Counted from the first letter of the stretch, positions 1 to 10,300 are shown. The stretch is DNA of 64,000 nucleotides from Aquilonibacter sp963703325 (GCA_963703325.1 OY969805.1:1116001-1180000); one strand, 5' to 3'. Translations and numbers: made by a program. Notes: a model not told the origin generated them from the letters alone.

Positions 1-282
1 GGCCTCGCGGTCTTCGTCGCATCGAGCGGCCTGAGCGTCTCGGCGCAGGGTTATGGTCCACGTTACGCCCCGCCGCCGCCTCGCTATGAACGCCATGGGC
101 CGCCGCCCCACTCCGGCGATGTCTGGGTCGGCGGCTACAATCACTGGAACGGTCATAGCTACGTCTGGGTCGGTGGCGGATACCGACGCCCGCCACACTA
201 CGGCTATGTTTGGCACCCGGGTTATTACAGCAACCGCGGTGGCGTCTACATCTGGATCGGCGGCCGCTGGGGTCCGCCCTAG
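1..282 (+). CDS. WxxGxW-repeat secreted protein, C-terminal part (5' truncated)
   Basis: The gene enters from the left edge in frame 1 and ends at TAG 280-282, giving 93 visible residues. The first residues look like the end of a signal peptide (hydrophobic, then SVSAQ). A proline/tyrosine-rich stretch follows, then repeated aromatic motifs such as VWVGGYNHW, YVWVGGGY, YVWHPGYY and YIWIGGRW, the signature of small periplasmic or surface YxWxxGxW-repeat proteins of unknown role. A longer frame at 53-442 overlaps it but has low-complexity threonine/alanine composition and no family resemblance, so I read frame 1. A strong hairpin begins 7 bases after the stop. The start lies outside the window. 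Confidence 0.6.
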   Translation, partial: GLAVFVASSGLSVSAQGYGPRYAPPPPRYERHGPPPHSGDVWVGGYNHWNGHSYVWVGGGYRRPPHYGYVWHPGYYSNRGGVYIWIGGRWGPP

Positions 283-679
283 GGGTCAGAACGAAGCGGC
301 GGCCGCGACAACGGCCGCCGCTCTCGTTCCCGGCACCGGCTCCCTGAGCCGTCAAAAAGGGAGGCTTTCCACACGTGTGGATAGCGTTGTGGACAACCCC
401 TCCGCTGAGCGCGCACTGAGTTACTGGATTACGGCGTTCTGACGGGCTTTTTTGAGGCTGTCAAGGGGTCGTTTTGATGACATGGTGATGCAGCGAAAAC
501 CCGCGAAAAACCGTGTCGACCGCCCTGTGGATAAGTGCATAAGATCGTGGAGGAAATTCGCAGGAGCGAAGGCTGATTAAGCTAACCGATTGCGTCCTTA
601 CCCGGCCCGTACGTAACTGCGACTACCAGTCGCTTCCGGCGGATCGGGCTTTGTCACTCGTCACACGGGGACGCATAGG
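283..679. other. Non-coding region upstream of dnaA with DnaA boxes (candidate oriC / dnaA promoter)
   Basis: This 397-base stretch holds no convincing gene. It carries one perfect DnaA box on the minus strand (TGTGGATAA at 526-534) and two copies with one mismatch (TGTGGATAG 376-384, TGTGGACAA 388-396), all in the same orientation. T-rich tracts lie around 448-475. DnaA boxes beside dnaA are typical of bacterial origins and of dnaA autoregulation. The usual upstream neighbour rpmH is absent. The origin could instead lie in the dnaA-dnaN gap, whose boxes are weaker. Confidence 0.5.
289..329 (+). terminator. Hairpin terminator-like inverted repeat after the WxxGxW gene
   Basis: A perfect 11-bp stem (AGCGGCGGCCG at 295-305 pairs with 312-322) has a 6-base loop and is extended by an outer GAACG/CGTTC pair (289-293 with 325-329). 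It lies just after the stop at 282. There is no clear T-run, so intrinsic termination is plausible but not certain. Confidence 0.5.
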
Positions 680-2044
680 ATGGCGCTTGCGGTTGGCAGT
701 TCCGACATTTCGAATGAGCTTTGGCGTTCGGCACTTGAGGCGCTCGAACGGAAATTTTCCAAGCCGATTTTCGAGATGTGGATCAAGCCGATCCGGTTAG
801 TCTCGATCACCGGGGACGCGTTGGTGCTTTCGGTTCAGAGCAACTTCGCTCGCGACTGGGTCGAGCACCGGCTCAAATCCCAGATCGGCGAGGTCCTCTC
901 CGAGGTCTTTGGGGCCGTTCTGGAGCTGCAATTTACCGTGGCCGAGCCGGATAACGGGGCGGCCGGCGCAGCGCCCCCAGTCGCTCCGCCGGCGCTGCGG
1001 GCGCCCGAAGAGCTGCGCAGCTCCAACCTCAACGCGCGCTACACGTTCGAAGAGTTCGTCATCGGCAATTCCAACCGGTTCGCTCACGCCGCGGCGCAAG
1101 CCGTCGCCTGCGCACCGGCGCGCGCCTACAATCCGCTCTTCCTGTACGGCGGCGTGGGGTTAGGCAAGACGCACTTGATGCACGCGATCGGACACCGCGT
1201 GCTGATCGACAATCCTAGCGCGAACGTCGTCTATGTCACCTGCGAGAAATTCACCAACGAATTTATCATCGCGCTGCAAAATAACCGCACGCCCGAGTTT
1301 CGCAATCGATATCGCCAAGTCGATGTGCTCTTGATCGACGACATTCAATTCTTGGCCGGCAAAGAAACGACCCAAGAAGAGTTCTTCCATACCTTCAACG
1401 CACTGCACGAATCCGGACGACAGCTGATCATCAGTTCCGATCGTCCGCCCAAAGAGATTCAAACGCTGGAATCGCGCTTGCGTTCGCGGTTTGAATGGGG
1501 CCTGCTCACCGACATTCAGGCGCCGGATATCGAAACGCGTGAAGCGATTCTCCGCAAGAAAGCGCAGAGCGAGAAGATTCCCGTGCCCGACGAGGTCACG
1601 TCGTTTATCGCTAAGGTGATCCCCTCAAACATTCGCGAGCTTGAAGGTGCGCTGATCCGGGTCGTCGCCTACGCCTCGCTGACGAAATCTCCGATCACCC
1701 TCGACCTCGCGGCCGAAGTGCTCAAGAGCGCGGTGGCGCAAGCCCCGCTGCAGCGCATTACGATCGGCAAGATCAAAGAGACGGTCGCAAGCGCGCACGG
1801 CCTCACCGTCAAGGAGATGGATAACGGACGCCGCGATCAACGCTTGGCCGGTCCGCGCCAGATCGCGATGTACATTGCGACCGAACTGACTAATTATTCA
1901 CTGCCGCAGATCGCGCGCGACTTCGGCAAGAAAGATCACACCACCGTGATGTACGCGCGCGACAAGATCAAGGATCAAATGCAGCGCGACGAAGCGTATC
2001 GCAACAAAATACGACAACTTATCGCCATGTGCCAGTCTCCATAA
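680..2044 (+). CDS. dnaA: Chromosomal replication initiator protein DnaA
   Basis: DnaA is the ATP-dependent initiator that binds DnaA boxes and opens oriC. The 454-residue product has the usual four domains: an N-terminal interaction domain (about 10-85), an alanine/proline-rich linker (about 90-115), an AAA+ core with Walker A GGVGLGKT near residue 157 and Walker B VLLIDDIQFL near 215, and a C-terminal DNA-binding domain with the signature DHTTVMYARDKI near 420. The length is normal. The ATG at 680 fits the family N-terminus. It is followed by a strong intrinsic terminator, so it is probably transcribed alone under the DnaA-box region upstream. Confidence 0.98.
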   Translation: MALAVGSSDISNELWRSALEALERKFSKPIFEMWIKPIRLVSITGDALVLSVQSNFARDWVEHRLKSQIGEVLSEVFGAVLELQFTVAEPDNGAAGAAPPVAPPALRAPEELRSSNLNARYTFEEFVIGNSNRFAHAAAQAVACAPARAYNPLFLYGGVGLGKTHLMHAIGHRVLIDNPSANVVYVTCEKFTNEFIIALQNNRTPEFRNRYRQVDVLLIDDIQFLAGKETTQEEFFHTFNALHESGRQLIISSDRPPKEIQTLESRLRSRFEWGLLTDIQAPDIETREAILRKKAQSEKIPVPDEVTSFIAKVIPSNIRELEGALIRVVAYASLTKSPITLDLAAEVLKSAVAQAPLQRITIGKIKETVASAHGLTVKEMDNGRRDQRLAGPRQIAMYIATELTNYSLPQIARDFGKKDHTTVMYARDKIKDQMQRDEAYRNKIRQLIAMCQSP

Positions 2045-2052
2045 CGCGAGCC

Positions 2053-2081
2053 GGCCGGGAGTAACATCCCGGCCTTTTTTT
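2053..2081 (+). terminator. Rho-independent terminator after dnaA
   Basis: The stem GGCCGGGA (2053-2060) pairs with TCCCGGCC (2067-2074) around the loop GTAACA and is followed directly by seven T residues (2075-2081). It begins 9 bases after the dnaA stop codon. This is a textbook intrinsic terminator. Confidence 0.9.
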
Positions 2082-2324
2082 AACTAACTTCTATACACGG
2101 TTTCCGGCACAAGGTTGGGCCTTTCCGCGTGGATAACAGCATCGGGGTCGCAACCGGTGCAAAGGTGTATGCGGCGGGAGAACGCTCCACAGCTTATCCG
2201 AGGCGCAAACCCGCACTCCAACAAGCAAATCGGCAGTTATCCGCGAAATACACCGCACTACTACTGTTACGACGGTTCTTTTATAACTTACTCGGAACTA
2301 CGACGACGCTCGAATCGGTGGAAT
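2082..2324. other. dnaA-dnaN intergenic region with weak DnaA-box-like sites
   Basis: This gap separates the dnaA terminator from the dnaN start. It has a one-mismatch box on the minus strand (CGTGGATAA, 2128-2136) and weaker TTATCC-containing sites at 2194 and 2237. An AT-richer patch lies around 2245-2300. It probably carries the dnaN promoter and may contribute to origin function. An open frame extends from dnaN back to 2115 across this region, but the added residues do not resemble any DnaN N-terminus, so I treat it as non-coding. Confidence 0.4.
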
Positions 2325-3440
2325 ATGAAGTTCACCTGTAACACCAAAGACATCGCCTCGGCAGTTGGCGCCGCAAGTAAGGTGGTCAACGCGCATACGA
2401 CCGTGCCGATCCTCTCCAATGTCCTCTTGCAAGCCGAGGAGGGTAAGATCGCGGTCCGTGCCACGGATCTGGAACTCACCCTCGAACACGCCTTCCCGGC
2501 CGAAGTCGGCGAGGGCGGCTCGGTGACCATCCCAGCCAAACTGTTCTCGAGCTATCTTGCTAATCTGCCCGCCGGGCTTTTGGAACTGAACGGCACGCCG
2601 ACGCGCGCCTCGGTCAAGTGCGAACGCAGTAACTACGACTTTCACGCGCTGCCGGCCGATGAGTATCCGCCGCTGCCGGCCGCGACCAAAGGCTCGCACT
2701 TCACGATTGGATCGAAACGTTTCCGCGAGGGCATCGAGGCCACCATCTTCGCCGCGTCGAGCGAAGAGGCGCGCGGCGCCGTGTTGATGGGGACGCTGCT
2801 CGAGCTCGAAGGCAACGCGATTACGATGGTCGCGACCGACGGTTACCGCCTGGCGCGCTACCAGACCACGCTCGACGACGGGATCAGCGGGACAGAGAAA
2901 TATATCGTGCCCTCGCGCGCGCTGGCCGAAGCCGCGCGGAATCTCGGCAGCAACGACCAGATCGCGGTGAGCGCGCTCGGGGCACAGAGCAATCAACTGC
3001 AAATGAACTCGGGCGATACCGCGATCACCGTACGCTTGGTCGACGGACAGTACCCGAATTACCAGCAGGTTATTCCGGCCAAGTTCGATCGCAGCGTTAC
3101 GGTCAACACGCAGGCGCTCATCGGCAGTCTGCGCCGCGCGGAGCTGGTGGCCGGCGATCGCGCCAGCATGGTGAAACTCGCGGTCTCGAATCAAACCTTG
3201 ATCGTCACTGCAAGCAGCGATATCTCGGGCAACGCCTACGAAGAACTCGAAGTCGAACAAACCGGCGAAGATCTTTCGATCGCGTTTAACGCGCGCTACT
3301 TGGTTGAAATTCTCAACCACGTCAAGAGCCCGCAAACGGTGATCGAATTTCTCGGGCCGCTTTCGCCGGCCGCAATTCGTCCGGTCGAACCGCCCGAAGG
3401 CGCACAGCAACTGTACGTGTTGATGCCGCTGCGCCAATAG
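2325..3440 (+). CDS. dnaN: DNA polymerase III sliding clamp, beta subunit
   Basis: The beta clamp encircles DNA and tethers polymerase III and other enzymes to the template. The product from ATG 2325 is 371 residues, the normal clamp length, and begins MKFTCNTKDIASAV as in other DnaN proteins. The three clamp folds can be followed: VPILSNVLLQ near residue 25, ATDGYRLA near 170, and the C-terminal YVLMPLRQ (typical VMPMR-like ending). A frame open back to 2115 would add 70 unrelated residues, so I prefer 2325. recF starts 1 base after the stop, indicating a dnaN-recF operon. Confidence 0.97.
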   Translation: MKFTCNTKDIASAVGAASKVVNAHTTVPILSNVLLQAEEGKIAVRATDLELTLEHAFPAEVGEGGSVTIPAKLFSSYLANLPAGLLELNGTPTRASVKCERSNYDFHALPADEYPPLPAATKGSHFTIGSKRFREGIEATIFAASSEEARGAVLMGTLLELEGNAITMVATDGYRLARYQTTLDDGISGTEKYIVPSRALAEAARNLGSNDQIAVSALGAQSNQLQMNSGDTAITVRLVDGQYPNYQQVIPAKFDRSVTVNTQALIGSLRRAELVAGDRASMVKLAVSNQTLIVTASSDISGNAYEELEVEQTGEDLSIAFNARYLVEILNHVKSPQTVIEFLGPLSPAAIRPVEPPEGAQQLYVLMPLRQ

Positions 3441-3441
3441 G

Positions 3442-4545
3442 GTGCAATTAATGCGGCTGGCGCTTTCGAATTTTCGGAACTACGCGCAGCTCGATCTCGA
3501 TCCGGCGCCGGGCCTCAACGTGTTTATCGGCGCCAACGCGCAAGGCAAATCGAATCTGCTCGAAGCGATCGCGATGCTCGGCACGGGGAAATCGTTTCGC
3601 ACCAGCCGCGACATCGATCTGGTGCGCGACGGCCTCGAGCTGTCGGTCGTCGGCGGGGATGCGCAGGTGCGCGCCGGGATCATTCATCTGGGTTGCACCA
3701 TCGCGCGAAACGGCAACCGCACGCGCAAGACCTACACGATCAACGGACAAGGTGTGCGCTATGCGCGATTTCTCGGCAGCATCCGCGTCGTCACCTTCGT
3801 GCCCGCGGATCTGCAGCTGGTCGCCGGGGCGCCCGCGCTGCGCCGCGCGCTGATCAACATCGCGCTCGCGCAAGACGACCGCCGCTACTATCACGAGCTC
3901 GCGCGCTACGGCAAGGCGCTGCAGCAAAAGAACGCGATGCTGCGCGGGGCGGTCGCGATCGACGACGAGCTGCTCGCCGTGTATAACAACACGCTGGTCG
4001 AAACCGGGACGAGCTTGATGCTGGCGCGCGAACATTTCGTGCGCGAGCTTGCGCGCGAGGCCGAACGCATTCACGCGCAGTGGACGCACGGCGCAGAAAA
4101 GCTGCTGGTCAGCTACACGCCGAGCATCAAATTCGAAGCGCCGACCGCCGAGGCGGTTGCAGGTGCGTTCGAAGCGCGCTTGCTCGAAGTTGCCGAAAGC
4201 GAACGCGCCCGCAAGGCAAGCGTGGCCGGCCCGCATCGCGACGATCTGACGCTCGAGCTCGACGGTCACTCGCTGGCGGCCTACGGTTCACAAGGGCAAG
4301 GCCGTACGGCGGTGCTGGCGCTTAAGGTCGCCGAATACACGGTCATGCGCGATCGATCCGGCGAGGCGCCGCTGCTCTTACTCGACGACGTCCTCTCCGA
4401 GCTCGACGCCGAGCGCGCGGCCGCATTTCTGGAAGGCGTTGGGGGCTACGAGCAAGCCTTTGTCACCGCGACCCATCTCCCGCCAGGTTTGCCGGCCGCC
4501 GCGCGGACGTCGCACGTCGAGCGCGCGACGGTGAGCGCATGCTGA
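3442..4545 (+). CDS. recF: DNA replication and repair protein RecF
   Basis: RecF is an SMC-like ATPase that loads RecA at gaps together with RecO and RecR (recR is at 42932). The 367-residue product has Walker A GANAQGKSNLL at about residues 30-40, the ABC signature region including GPHRDDL near 263 and GSQGQGR near 281, and Walker B LLLLDDVLSELD near 313. The GTG start at 3442 gives MQLMRLALSNFRNY, matching the conserved RecF N-terminus better than the ATG three codons later. The 3' end overlaps the next gene by 7 bases. Confidence 0.96.
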   Translation: MQLMRLALSNFRNYAQLDLDPAPGLNVFIGANAQGKSNLLEAIAMLGTGKSFRTSRDIDLVRDGLELSVVGGDAQVRAGIIHLGCTIARNGNRTRKTYTINGQGVRYARFLGSIRVVTFVPADLQLVAGAPALRRALINIALAQDDRRYYHELARYGKALQQKNAMLRGAVAIDDELLAVYNNTLVETGTSLMLAREHFVRELAREAERIHAQWTHGAEKLLVSYTPSIKFEAPTAEAVAGAFEARLLEVAESERARKASVAGPHRDDLTLELDGHSLAAYGSQGQGRTAVLALKVAEYTVMRDRSGEAPLLLLDDVLSELDAERAAAFLEGVGGYEQAFVTATHLPPGLPAAARTSHVERATVSAC

Positions 4546-5378
4546 AGCTCGCGCAAGCCTTGGGGGCGTGGTCGCCCGGTGAGGGCGTCGGACCAGCCGA
4601 CCCGGTGGTATTGCTCGGGGCGGCGTGGAGCGAGATCGTGGGGGACGAGAACGCCCGTAACTCGCATCCGGTCCAACTCGCCGGCGACACGCTGATGGTG
4701 GTGACCGCATCGAGCGTATGGAGCGCGCAGTTGAGCTACCTCGCAGAGCAGATCGTCGAAATGCTGCGGGCGCGCTTGCCGCGCGCCGGAATCGCCAAAG
4801 TACGCTTTCGGGTCGGCAAGCTGCCGGTACGTGGAAGCAGCCATTCGCGCGCTGCGCGGGTTGTAGATGGTATAGCGGCGCCACTCGCATGCGAGCCGGC
4901 GACGGACGCGGGTGAAGCGCTGCAGCGCTTTCGCGCTACCGTCGACGCCGCCGAGCGGGCCAAACGAGCACGCGGGTGGAATGAATGCACGGGTTGCACT
5001 GCCTTGATCGCGCCTGCATCCGGACCGCTCTGTACGTCGTGCGAGATCGCACGCGAAGCCGAGCGGGAACGCTTGATCTCGCGGCTGCTTTTTGAAGCAC
5101 CGTGGCTGGGGTTCGCCGGAACGGCAAAGCTGGTCGAGGACCTGCGTCAGGACGAATACGAATCGATCCGCCGTCGCCTGCTCTCACGCTGGTGGGACCG
5201 GCTCCGCCGTGTTCGTCTGACCGGGACGCTCTCGCGCGACGGCGCCGAACGGTTGATTGCAAGTTCGTATGTCTTGCTCAAGAGCGAACTCGCCCCCGAA
5301 CGGCTGACGCCCGCGATCGTGCGCAACGTGCTGGGAGATGACCTGCACGATCTTTTATACGAAACGGTAGAACGATAA
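4539..5378 (+). CDS. DUF721 / DciA-like protein with C-terminal zinc-ribbon extension
   Basis: Residues 1 to about 95 have the DUF721 pattern (an AW..IVG segment, then a SSVWSAQLSYLAEQI helix, then VRFRVG). This is the fold of DciA, the ancestral bacterial loader or partner of the replicative helicase DnaB. The product is 279 residues, longer than a typical DciA of about 100-170. The extra C-terminal half holds CTGC...CTSC (about residues 148-170), which looks like a four-cysteine zinc site, followed by a charged helical region. Its place between recF and gyrB is the usual location of DUF721 genes near dnaA. The helicase-loading role is inferred from the family. Confidence 0.8.
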   Translation: MLKLAQALGAWSPGEGVGPADPVVLLGAAWSEIVGDENARNSHPVQLAGDTLMVVTASSVWSAQLSYLAEQIVEMLRARLPRAGIAKVRFRVGKLPVRGSSHSRAARVVDGIAAPLACEPATDAGEALQRFRATVDAAERAKRARGWNECTGCTALIAPASGPLCTSCEIAREAERERLISRLLFEAPWLGFAGTAKLVEDLRQDEYESIRRRLLSRWWDRLRRVRLTGTLSRDGAERLIASSYVLLKSELAPERLTPAIVRNVLGDDLHDLLYETVER

Positions 5379-5385
5379 CAACGCG

Positions 5386-7284
5386 ATGACCAACAATTAC
5401 ACCGGCGAACAAATCGAAGTTCTCAAAGGCCTCGAGGCGGTTCGCAAGCGCCCCGGCATGTACATCGGCAACACCGCTGAGCGCGGTTTGCATCAACTCG
5501 TCTACGAAGCCGTCGACAACGGCGTCGACGAAGCGCTGGCCGGCTATGCCAAAACGCTCAAAGTCGTGCTCTACAAAGACAACTCGGTCTCGGTAGAGGA
5601 CGACGGCCGCGGCATTCCGGTCGACATTCACGCCGAAGAGAAAATGCCCGCCGTGGAAGTCGTGATGACGATTCTGCACGCCGGCGGCAAGTTCGGCAAG
5701 GGCGGCTACAAGGTGTCGGGCGGTCTGCACGGCGTCGGTATTTCGGTCGTCAACGCGCTCTCCGAGTGGATGATTACGCGCGTCAAACGCGACGGCAATA
5801 TCTACGAGATGAAATTCGAGCGCGGCATTACCGTGCAGAAGCTCAAGAAGATCGGGAAGACCGAGGAAACCGGCACGTTCCAATGGTGGATGCCTGACCC
5901 CGAAGTCTTCGAAACGCTCGAGCTGCACTGGGATATTTTGCAAAAACGCCTGCGCGAACTCGCGTTTCTCAATCGCGGCCTTACGATCACGCTGCGCGAC
6001 GAACGCGGCGAAGAACCGCGCGAGCGCTCGTATAAGTTCGACGGCGGCATCGTCTCGTTCGTCGAATACTTGAACGAGAAGAAAGATTCATTGCACCCGG
6101 TTATTTCGACGCACAACGAGCGCGATGGCGTCGACGTCGAAGTCGCGATGCAGTACACCGACACGTACACCGAGCAGATCTTCGCCTACGCCAACAACAT
6201 CAACACCATCGAAGGCGGCATGCACCTGCAAGGCTTTCGCCAAGCGGTCACCCAAGCGGTCAACTCGTACGCGAAGAAGAAAGGCATCCTCAAAGAAAAC
6301 GACGGCTCGCTTTCGACTGACGACATCATGGAGGGCTTGACCGCGGTCGTCTCAGTGAAGCTGGAAAACCCGCAGTTCGAAGGCCAGACCAAGACCAAGC
6401 TCGGCAACGCCAAAGTCCGCAGCATCGTCTACAACCTCGTCAACGAGCGGCTGGACTTTTTCTTCGAAGAGAATCCCAAACAGGCGCGCGTCATCATCGA
6501 GAAGACGATGCAGGCGCAACGCGCGCGCGAAGCGGCCAAAAAAGCTCGCGATCTTTCACGCCGCAAAAACGCACTCGAGGGATCGGGGCTGCCCGGCAAG
6601 CTCGTGGATTGCCGCAACGGCGATCCCAAGGAGAGTGAAATCTTCTTGGTCGAGGGCGACTCGGCCGGCGGTACTGCCAAAGGCGGACGCGACCCGAACA
6701 CGCAAGCGATTCTGCCGTTGCGCGGTAAGATTCTCAACGTCGAGAAAGCCCGCTTGGATAAGGTTCTTTCCAACGAAGAGATCCGCACGATGATCACCGC
6801 GCTCGGGACCGGATTCGGCGACGAGTTCGATCTCGAGAAGCTGCGCTACCACAAGATCATCATCATGACCGACGCCGACGTCGACGGCTCGCACATCCGC
6901 ACGTTGCTGCTCACGTTCTTCTACCGCCAGATGAAGCCGCTGGTCGAGAACGGCTTCGTGTACATCGCGCAACCGCCGCTCTACGGCATCAAAAAGGGCA
7001 AGAAGCAATGGTATGCGTTCAACGAGGCCGACTATAAGGCGGTCATCGGTACGGAAGATCCCAAAGACTTCACCATCCAGCAATACAAGGGTCTGGGTGA
7101 GATGGATGCCGATCAGCTTGCTGAGACGACCATGGAGGTCGGGCATCGCCGCCTCAAGCAGATCACGGTGGAAGATGCGGTCGAAGCCGAGCAAATCTTC
7201 ACCGATTTGATGGGCGACAAAGTCGAGCCGCGCAAGCAGTACATCTTCGACTACGCCAAGACCGTACGAAACCTGGATCTTTAA
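5386..7284 (+). CDS. gyrB: DNA gyrase subunit B
   Basis: GyrB is the ATPase subunit of DNA gyrase, which introduces negative supercoils with GyrA (gyrA is not in this window). The 632-residue length is typical of the short GyrB class. Visible landmarks are the GHKL ATP site (YEAVDNGVDEALAG near residue 45, GLHGVGISVVNALS near 115), the TOPRIM motifs EGDSAGG near 423 and DADVDGSHI near 496, and the C-terminal GLGEMDADQLAETTM typical of gyrase. The ATG at 5386 lies 7 bases after the previous stop, suggesting cotranscription. Confidence 0.97.
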   Translation: MTNNYTGEQIEVLKGLEAVRKRPGMYIGNTAERGLHQLVYEAVDNGVDEALAGYAKTLKVVLYKDNSVSVEDDGRGIPVDIHAEEKMPAVEVVMTILHAGGKFGKGGYKVSGGLHGVGISVVNALSEWMITRVKRDGNIYEMKFERGITVQKLKKIGKTEETGTFQWWMPDPEVFETLELHWDILQKRLRELAFLNRGLTITLRDERGEEPRERSYKFDGGIVSFVEYLNEKKDSLHPVISTHNERDGVDVEVAMQYTDTYTEQIFAYANNINTIEGGMHLQGFRQAVTQAVNSYAKKKGILKENDGSLSTDDIMEGLTAVVSVKLENPQFEGQTKTKLGNAKVRSIVYNLVNERLDFFFEENPKQARVIIEKTMQAQRAREAAKKARDLSRRKNALEGSGLPGKLVDCRNGDPKESEIFLVEGDSAGGTAKGGRDPNTQAILPLRGKILNVEKARLDKVLSNEEIRTMITALGTGFGDEFDLEKLRYHKIIIMTDADVDGSHIRTLLLTFFYRQMKPLVENGFVYIAQPPLYGIKKGKKQWYAFNEADYKAVIGTEDPKDFTIQQYKGLGEMDADQLAETTMEVGHRRLKQITVEDAVEAEQIFTDLMGDKVEPRKQYIFDYAKTVRNLDL

Positions 7285-7320
7285 GGTCCGCTTAGCATCG
7301 GGGCCGGGCGGAAGGCCCCT

Positions 7321-10300
7321 GTGCCGCCTTTGGGTACTTACTCCCTGATGCGCAGGCGAGCGGCTTGGACCGCGGCGGCGGTTGCTCTGGTGACCGTGGG
7401 TGTGCTCGCGGTTGGCGGCCGCGCGCTGGCCGCTTGGATCTTGCCGGGCCTGCTCGGGCTCGCGATTCACGGGAACGTCACCGTGAGCCACGTCGACATC
7501 AGCAGCACGCGCTTGATCTTACGCAACGTGCACGCAACCAAGAACGGCGACCGGCTCCTGGACGCATCGCAGATCCGCATCGACTACTCCCTACGCGATC
7601 TCTTGCCGGGCAGCCGGCATCGACTCGGATTGCGCGGCATCACGCTCGACCACCCGATCTTCACGATCGTGCGCCGCGCTGACGGCAGCTACGATCTCGC
7701 ACTGGGCTTCCCTAAACACGCAGCGCAGGCACAGGCGAAGCCGTCGCGCATCAATCCCGTGCCGCTCGCGTTCGACATCAACGTGCACGCCGGCTCGATT
7801 GCGCTCCGCAATCCGACCGCGCTCGATCCGCAAGCGCGCTCGATCAACGTGCACAACCTCGAACTTACCGGCACGATCAATACCGCCGACCGCACGCACT
7901 ACCGTCTCTCCGGCACGTTTGCCGACGGTGCGAAGGCAGCGCCGTTCTCGATCGCCGGTACGTCCGACGTCGCGCGCGGTTATGCGATGAACCACGTCGT
8001 CGCGCCGTCGATTCCGCTGCGGCCGTTGGCGAACTTCTTCATCAATAATCACTCGGCGCAAGTCCTCGCCGGCAATGCGCGCGCCGTCGATCTGCGATAC
8101 TACGGCCTTGGCCTTGCGCCCGACGCGCCCATCGACTATCACCTCAGCGGCCATGTTGCCATTAGTGGCGTCGTCCTCCGGCTCGTCGGGTTGGCGCAGC
8201 CGGTCACCGGGGTGACAACCGATCTGCAGATCGTCGACAACCAACTGTTCTTCCAGGATCTGCACGCTCGGATCGCGAGCATTCCGCTCACCGCCACCGG
8301 CGCGCTGTTTGATTTCGGCGATCCGCAGTTTCGCATTCGTATCGCCGGAGCCGGCGATCTCGCGGCCTTGCGCCAGCTGTTTACGTTCGCGCGTGCCCAG
8401 GCGATCGCGGGCCCGGCGCAAATCGGCGTGATCGTTGACGGGCCAGTCGGCTCGCCGCGCGTACGCGCGAGCGTCGATGCGCCCAACGCGTCTTATCGCG
8501 CCATCGCTTTCGATCATCTCCATGCCGTCGTCGCCTACACCAACAGCACGGTCGTCCTCGCGCCGCTCGAAGCGCACGCGCAAGGCGCGGACTTCGTCGT
8601 GCGCGGCGCGCTCGAAATCGGAGACGTCGTGCATTCCCGTTTGGCCCTGCATGTCACCGCGCCGGCCGACGCGCTGCCGTATGCCGGCGCGCTCCTTGGC
8701 AGCGAGCCGCTGGTCGCCGATTTCATGCTCGAAGGGCACGACACGAACTTCTACGGCTACGGCGCGATGCAGTCGGCGCGCGGCATCTCGCGCATGGCCG
8801 CCGTTGCGCACGCCGATCCCGGCGGCATTTTGGATGTTGCACCGCTGTGGATCGATGCCGGGCGAGGGACGCTCTACGCGGGATATGCGCTCGATCGCCA
8901 GCACGACACCAGCGCCTTCTGGATTCGCGCGCAGCATCTCGTGCTTCACACGCCGGCGCATCCGTCGTTCCTAGCCGTAGCGCTGCCGGTGATGCCGCCG
9001 CTCGACGGTACCGTTGATGACGCTTCGATCAACGGCGGCGGCCGCAGCAGCACGTACGCGCTGGTTGCCGGAACCGTCCGTCTTCATGACACCACCGTTG
9101 CCGGCGTGCCGCTCAGCGCCGTCAGCGCAACCTTTGCCGGAACGCTCGCCAACGCGGCGATCGATCCGATCGTCGCGCGCGGACCCTGGGGTTCCCTCTA
9201 CGGGACCGGTGCGCTCTCGTTGAACTCGATCGGCGTGCACGGGAACTATCATGGCACGCTGCAAGGTTTGCGTCCGTTCATGGGCGATCTGCCGGCAGCC
9301 GGCGAGGTGGACGGTGTCGCGGCGCTGGCGCTCGGTTCGCACGGCATTATCGTGCAAGCCGACGACATGCAACTGCGCGACGCGAACATCCGCGGCGTTC
9401 CGATTTCGCGCGCGACCGGCACGCTGGTGATTCGCGGCGGCTTGTTGAGCATTCAAAGCGTTCGCGCGCAGGTCGCGAGCGGCACGGTCGTCGCTGCGGG
9501 CGCCTACGACCGCGGCATCTCGCTTGTGGCATCGCATCTCGATGGCGCGGGCTTGCGCGCGCTGGGTCTTCCGCTCGACGGCGGCGTCGTCGATGCGGAG
9601 GGACAATTGGCAAGCGGTGAACCGCTGCCGAGCTTCAACGGCGGCGTCACGCTTGCCGACGGACACGTCGCGCAGTTTGCGGTTGCCGGCAGCGGTCTCA
9701 TCGCTCTGCACGGGGATGGCGTCCGGCTCGATCACGTGGTCGGCGGTATCAACGACATCTACACGGTGGCATCGGGCAATCTCGACGCGCTGACGTCGGG
9801 TGTCCCGCAGTATGCCATCGACGCACGCGTACCGGCCGGGAGTTTGCAAACCGCGATCGCGGCGCTCGGCATCGACGGCCACTACAGCGAGGGCACGTTT
9901 AACGCCTCGCTCAACGTGCGCGGGTCCGGCCTTGACCCGCACGTCGAGGGACCGATTGCGGTGCCGGCCGGCTCGATCAACGGGCTGTACTACATCGATG
10001 CGAGCGGTATCATTGGTGCCGACCGCAGCGGCGTGGCGGTGCGCGACGGCGCCGTGACCTTGGCGACCACCCAGCTCGCCTTCGACGCGGCCGAAAATCC
10101 GCACGTCAGCGCGTTGCAGCTGGACACCGCACACGCCGATCTCTCGGACTTCAACAATTTCTTCAATACCGGCGACACGCTCAGCGGCACCGGGAGCGTG
10201 CGCTTCGACGTGATTTCGCAGGCGCACCGTCTGTCGAGCAACGGCGAAATTGCAATCGCCGGCTTTCGCTATCGCAATTTGCCGTTCGGAAATACCAACG

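Noticed and set aside
53..442. 129-codon frame at the left edge
   Set aside because: Threonine/alanine low complexity. It overlaps the frame with clear WxxGxW repeats and runs through the hairpin and the DnaA-box region.
2298..3437. 379-codon open frame on the minus strand opposite dnaN
   Set aside because: It mirrors dnaN in a GC-rich gene, has arginine/alanine/aspartate-rich shadow composition and no family resemblance.
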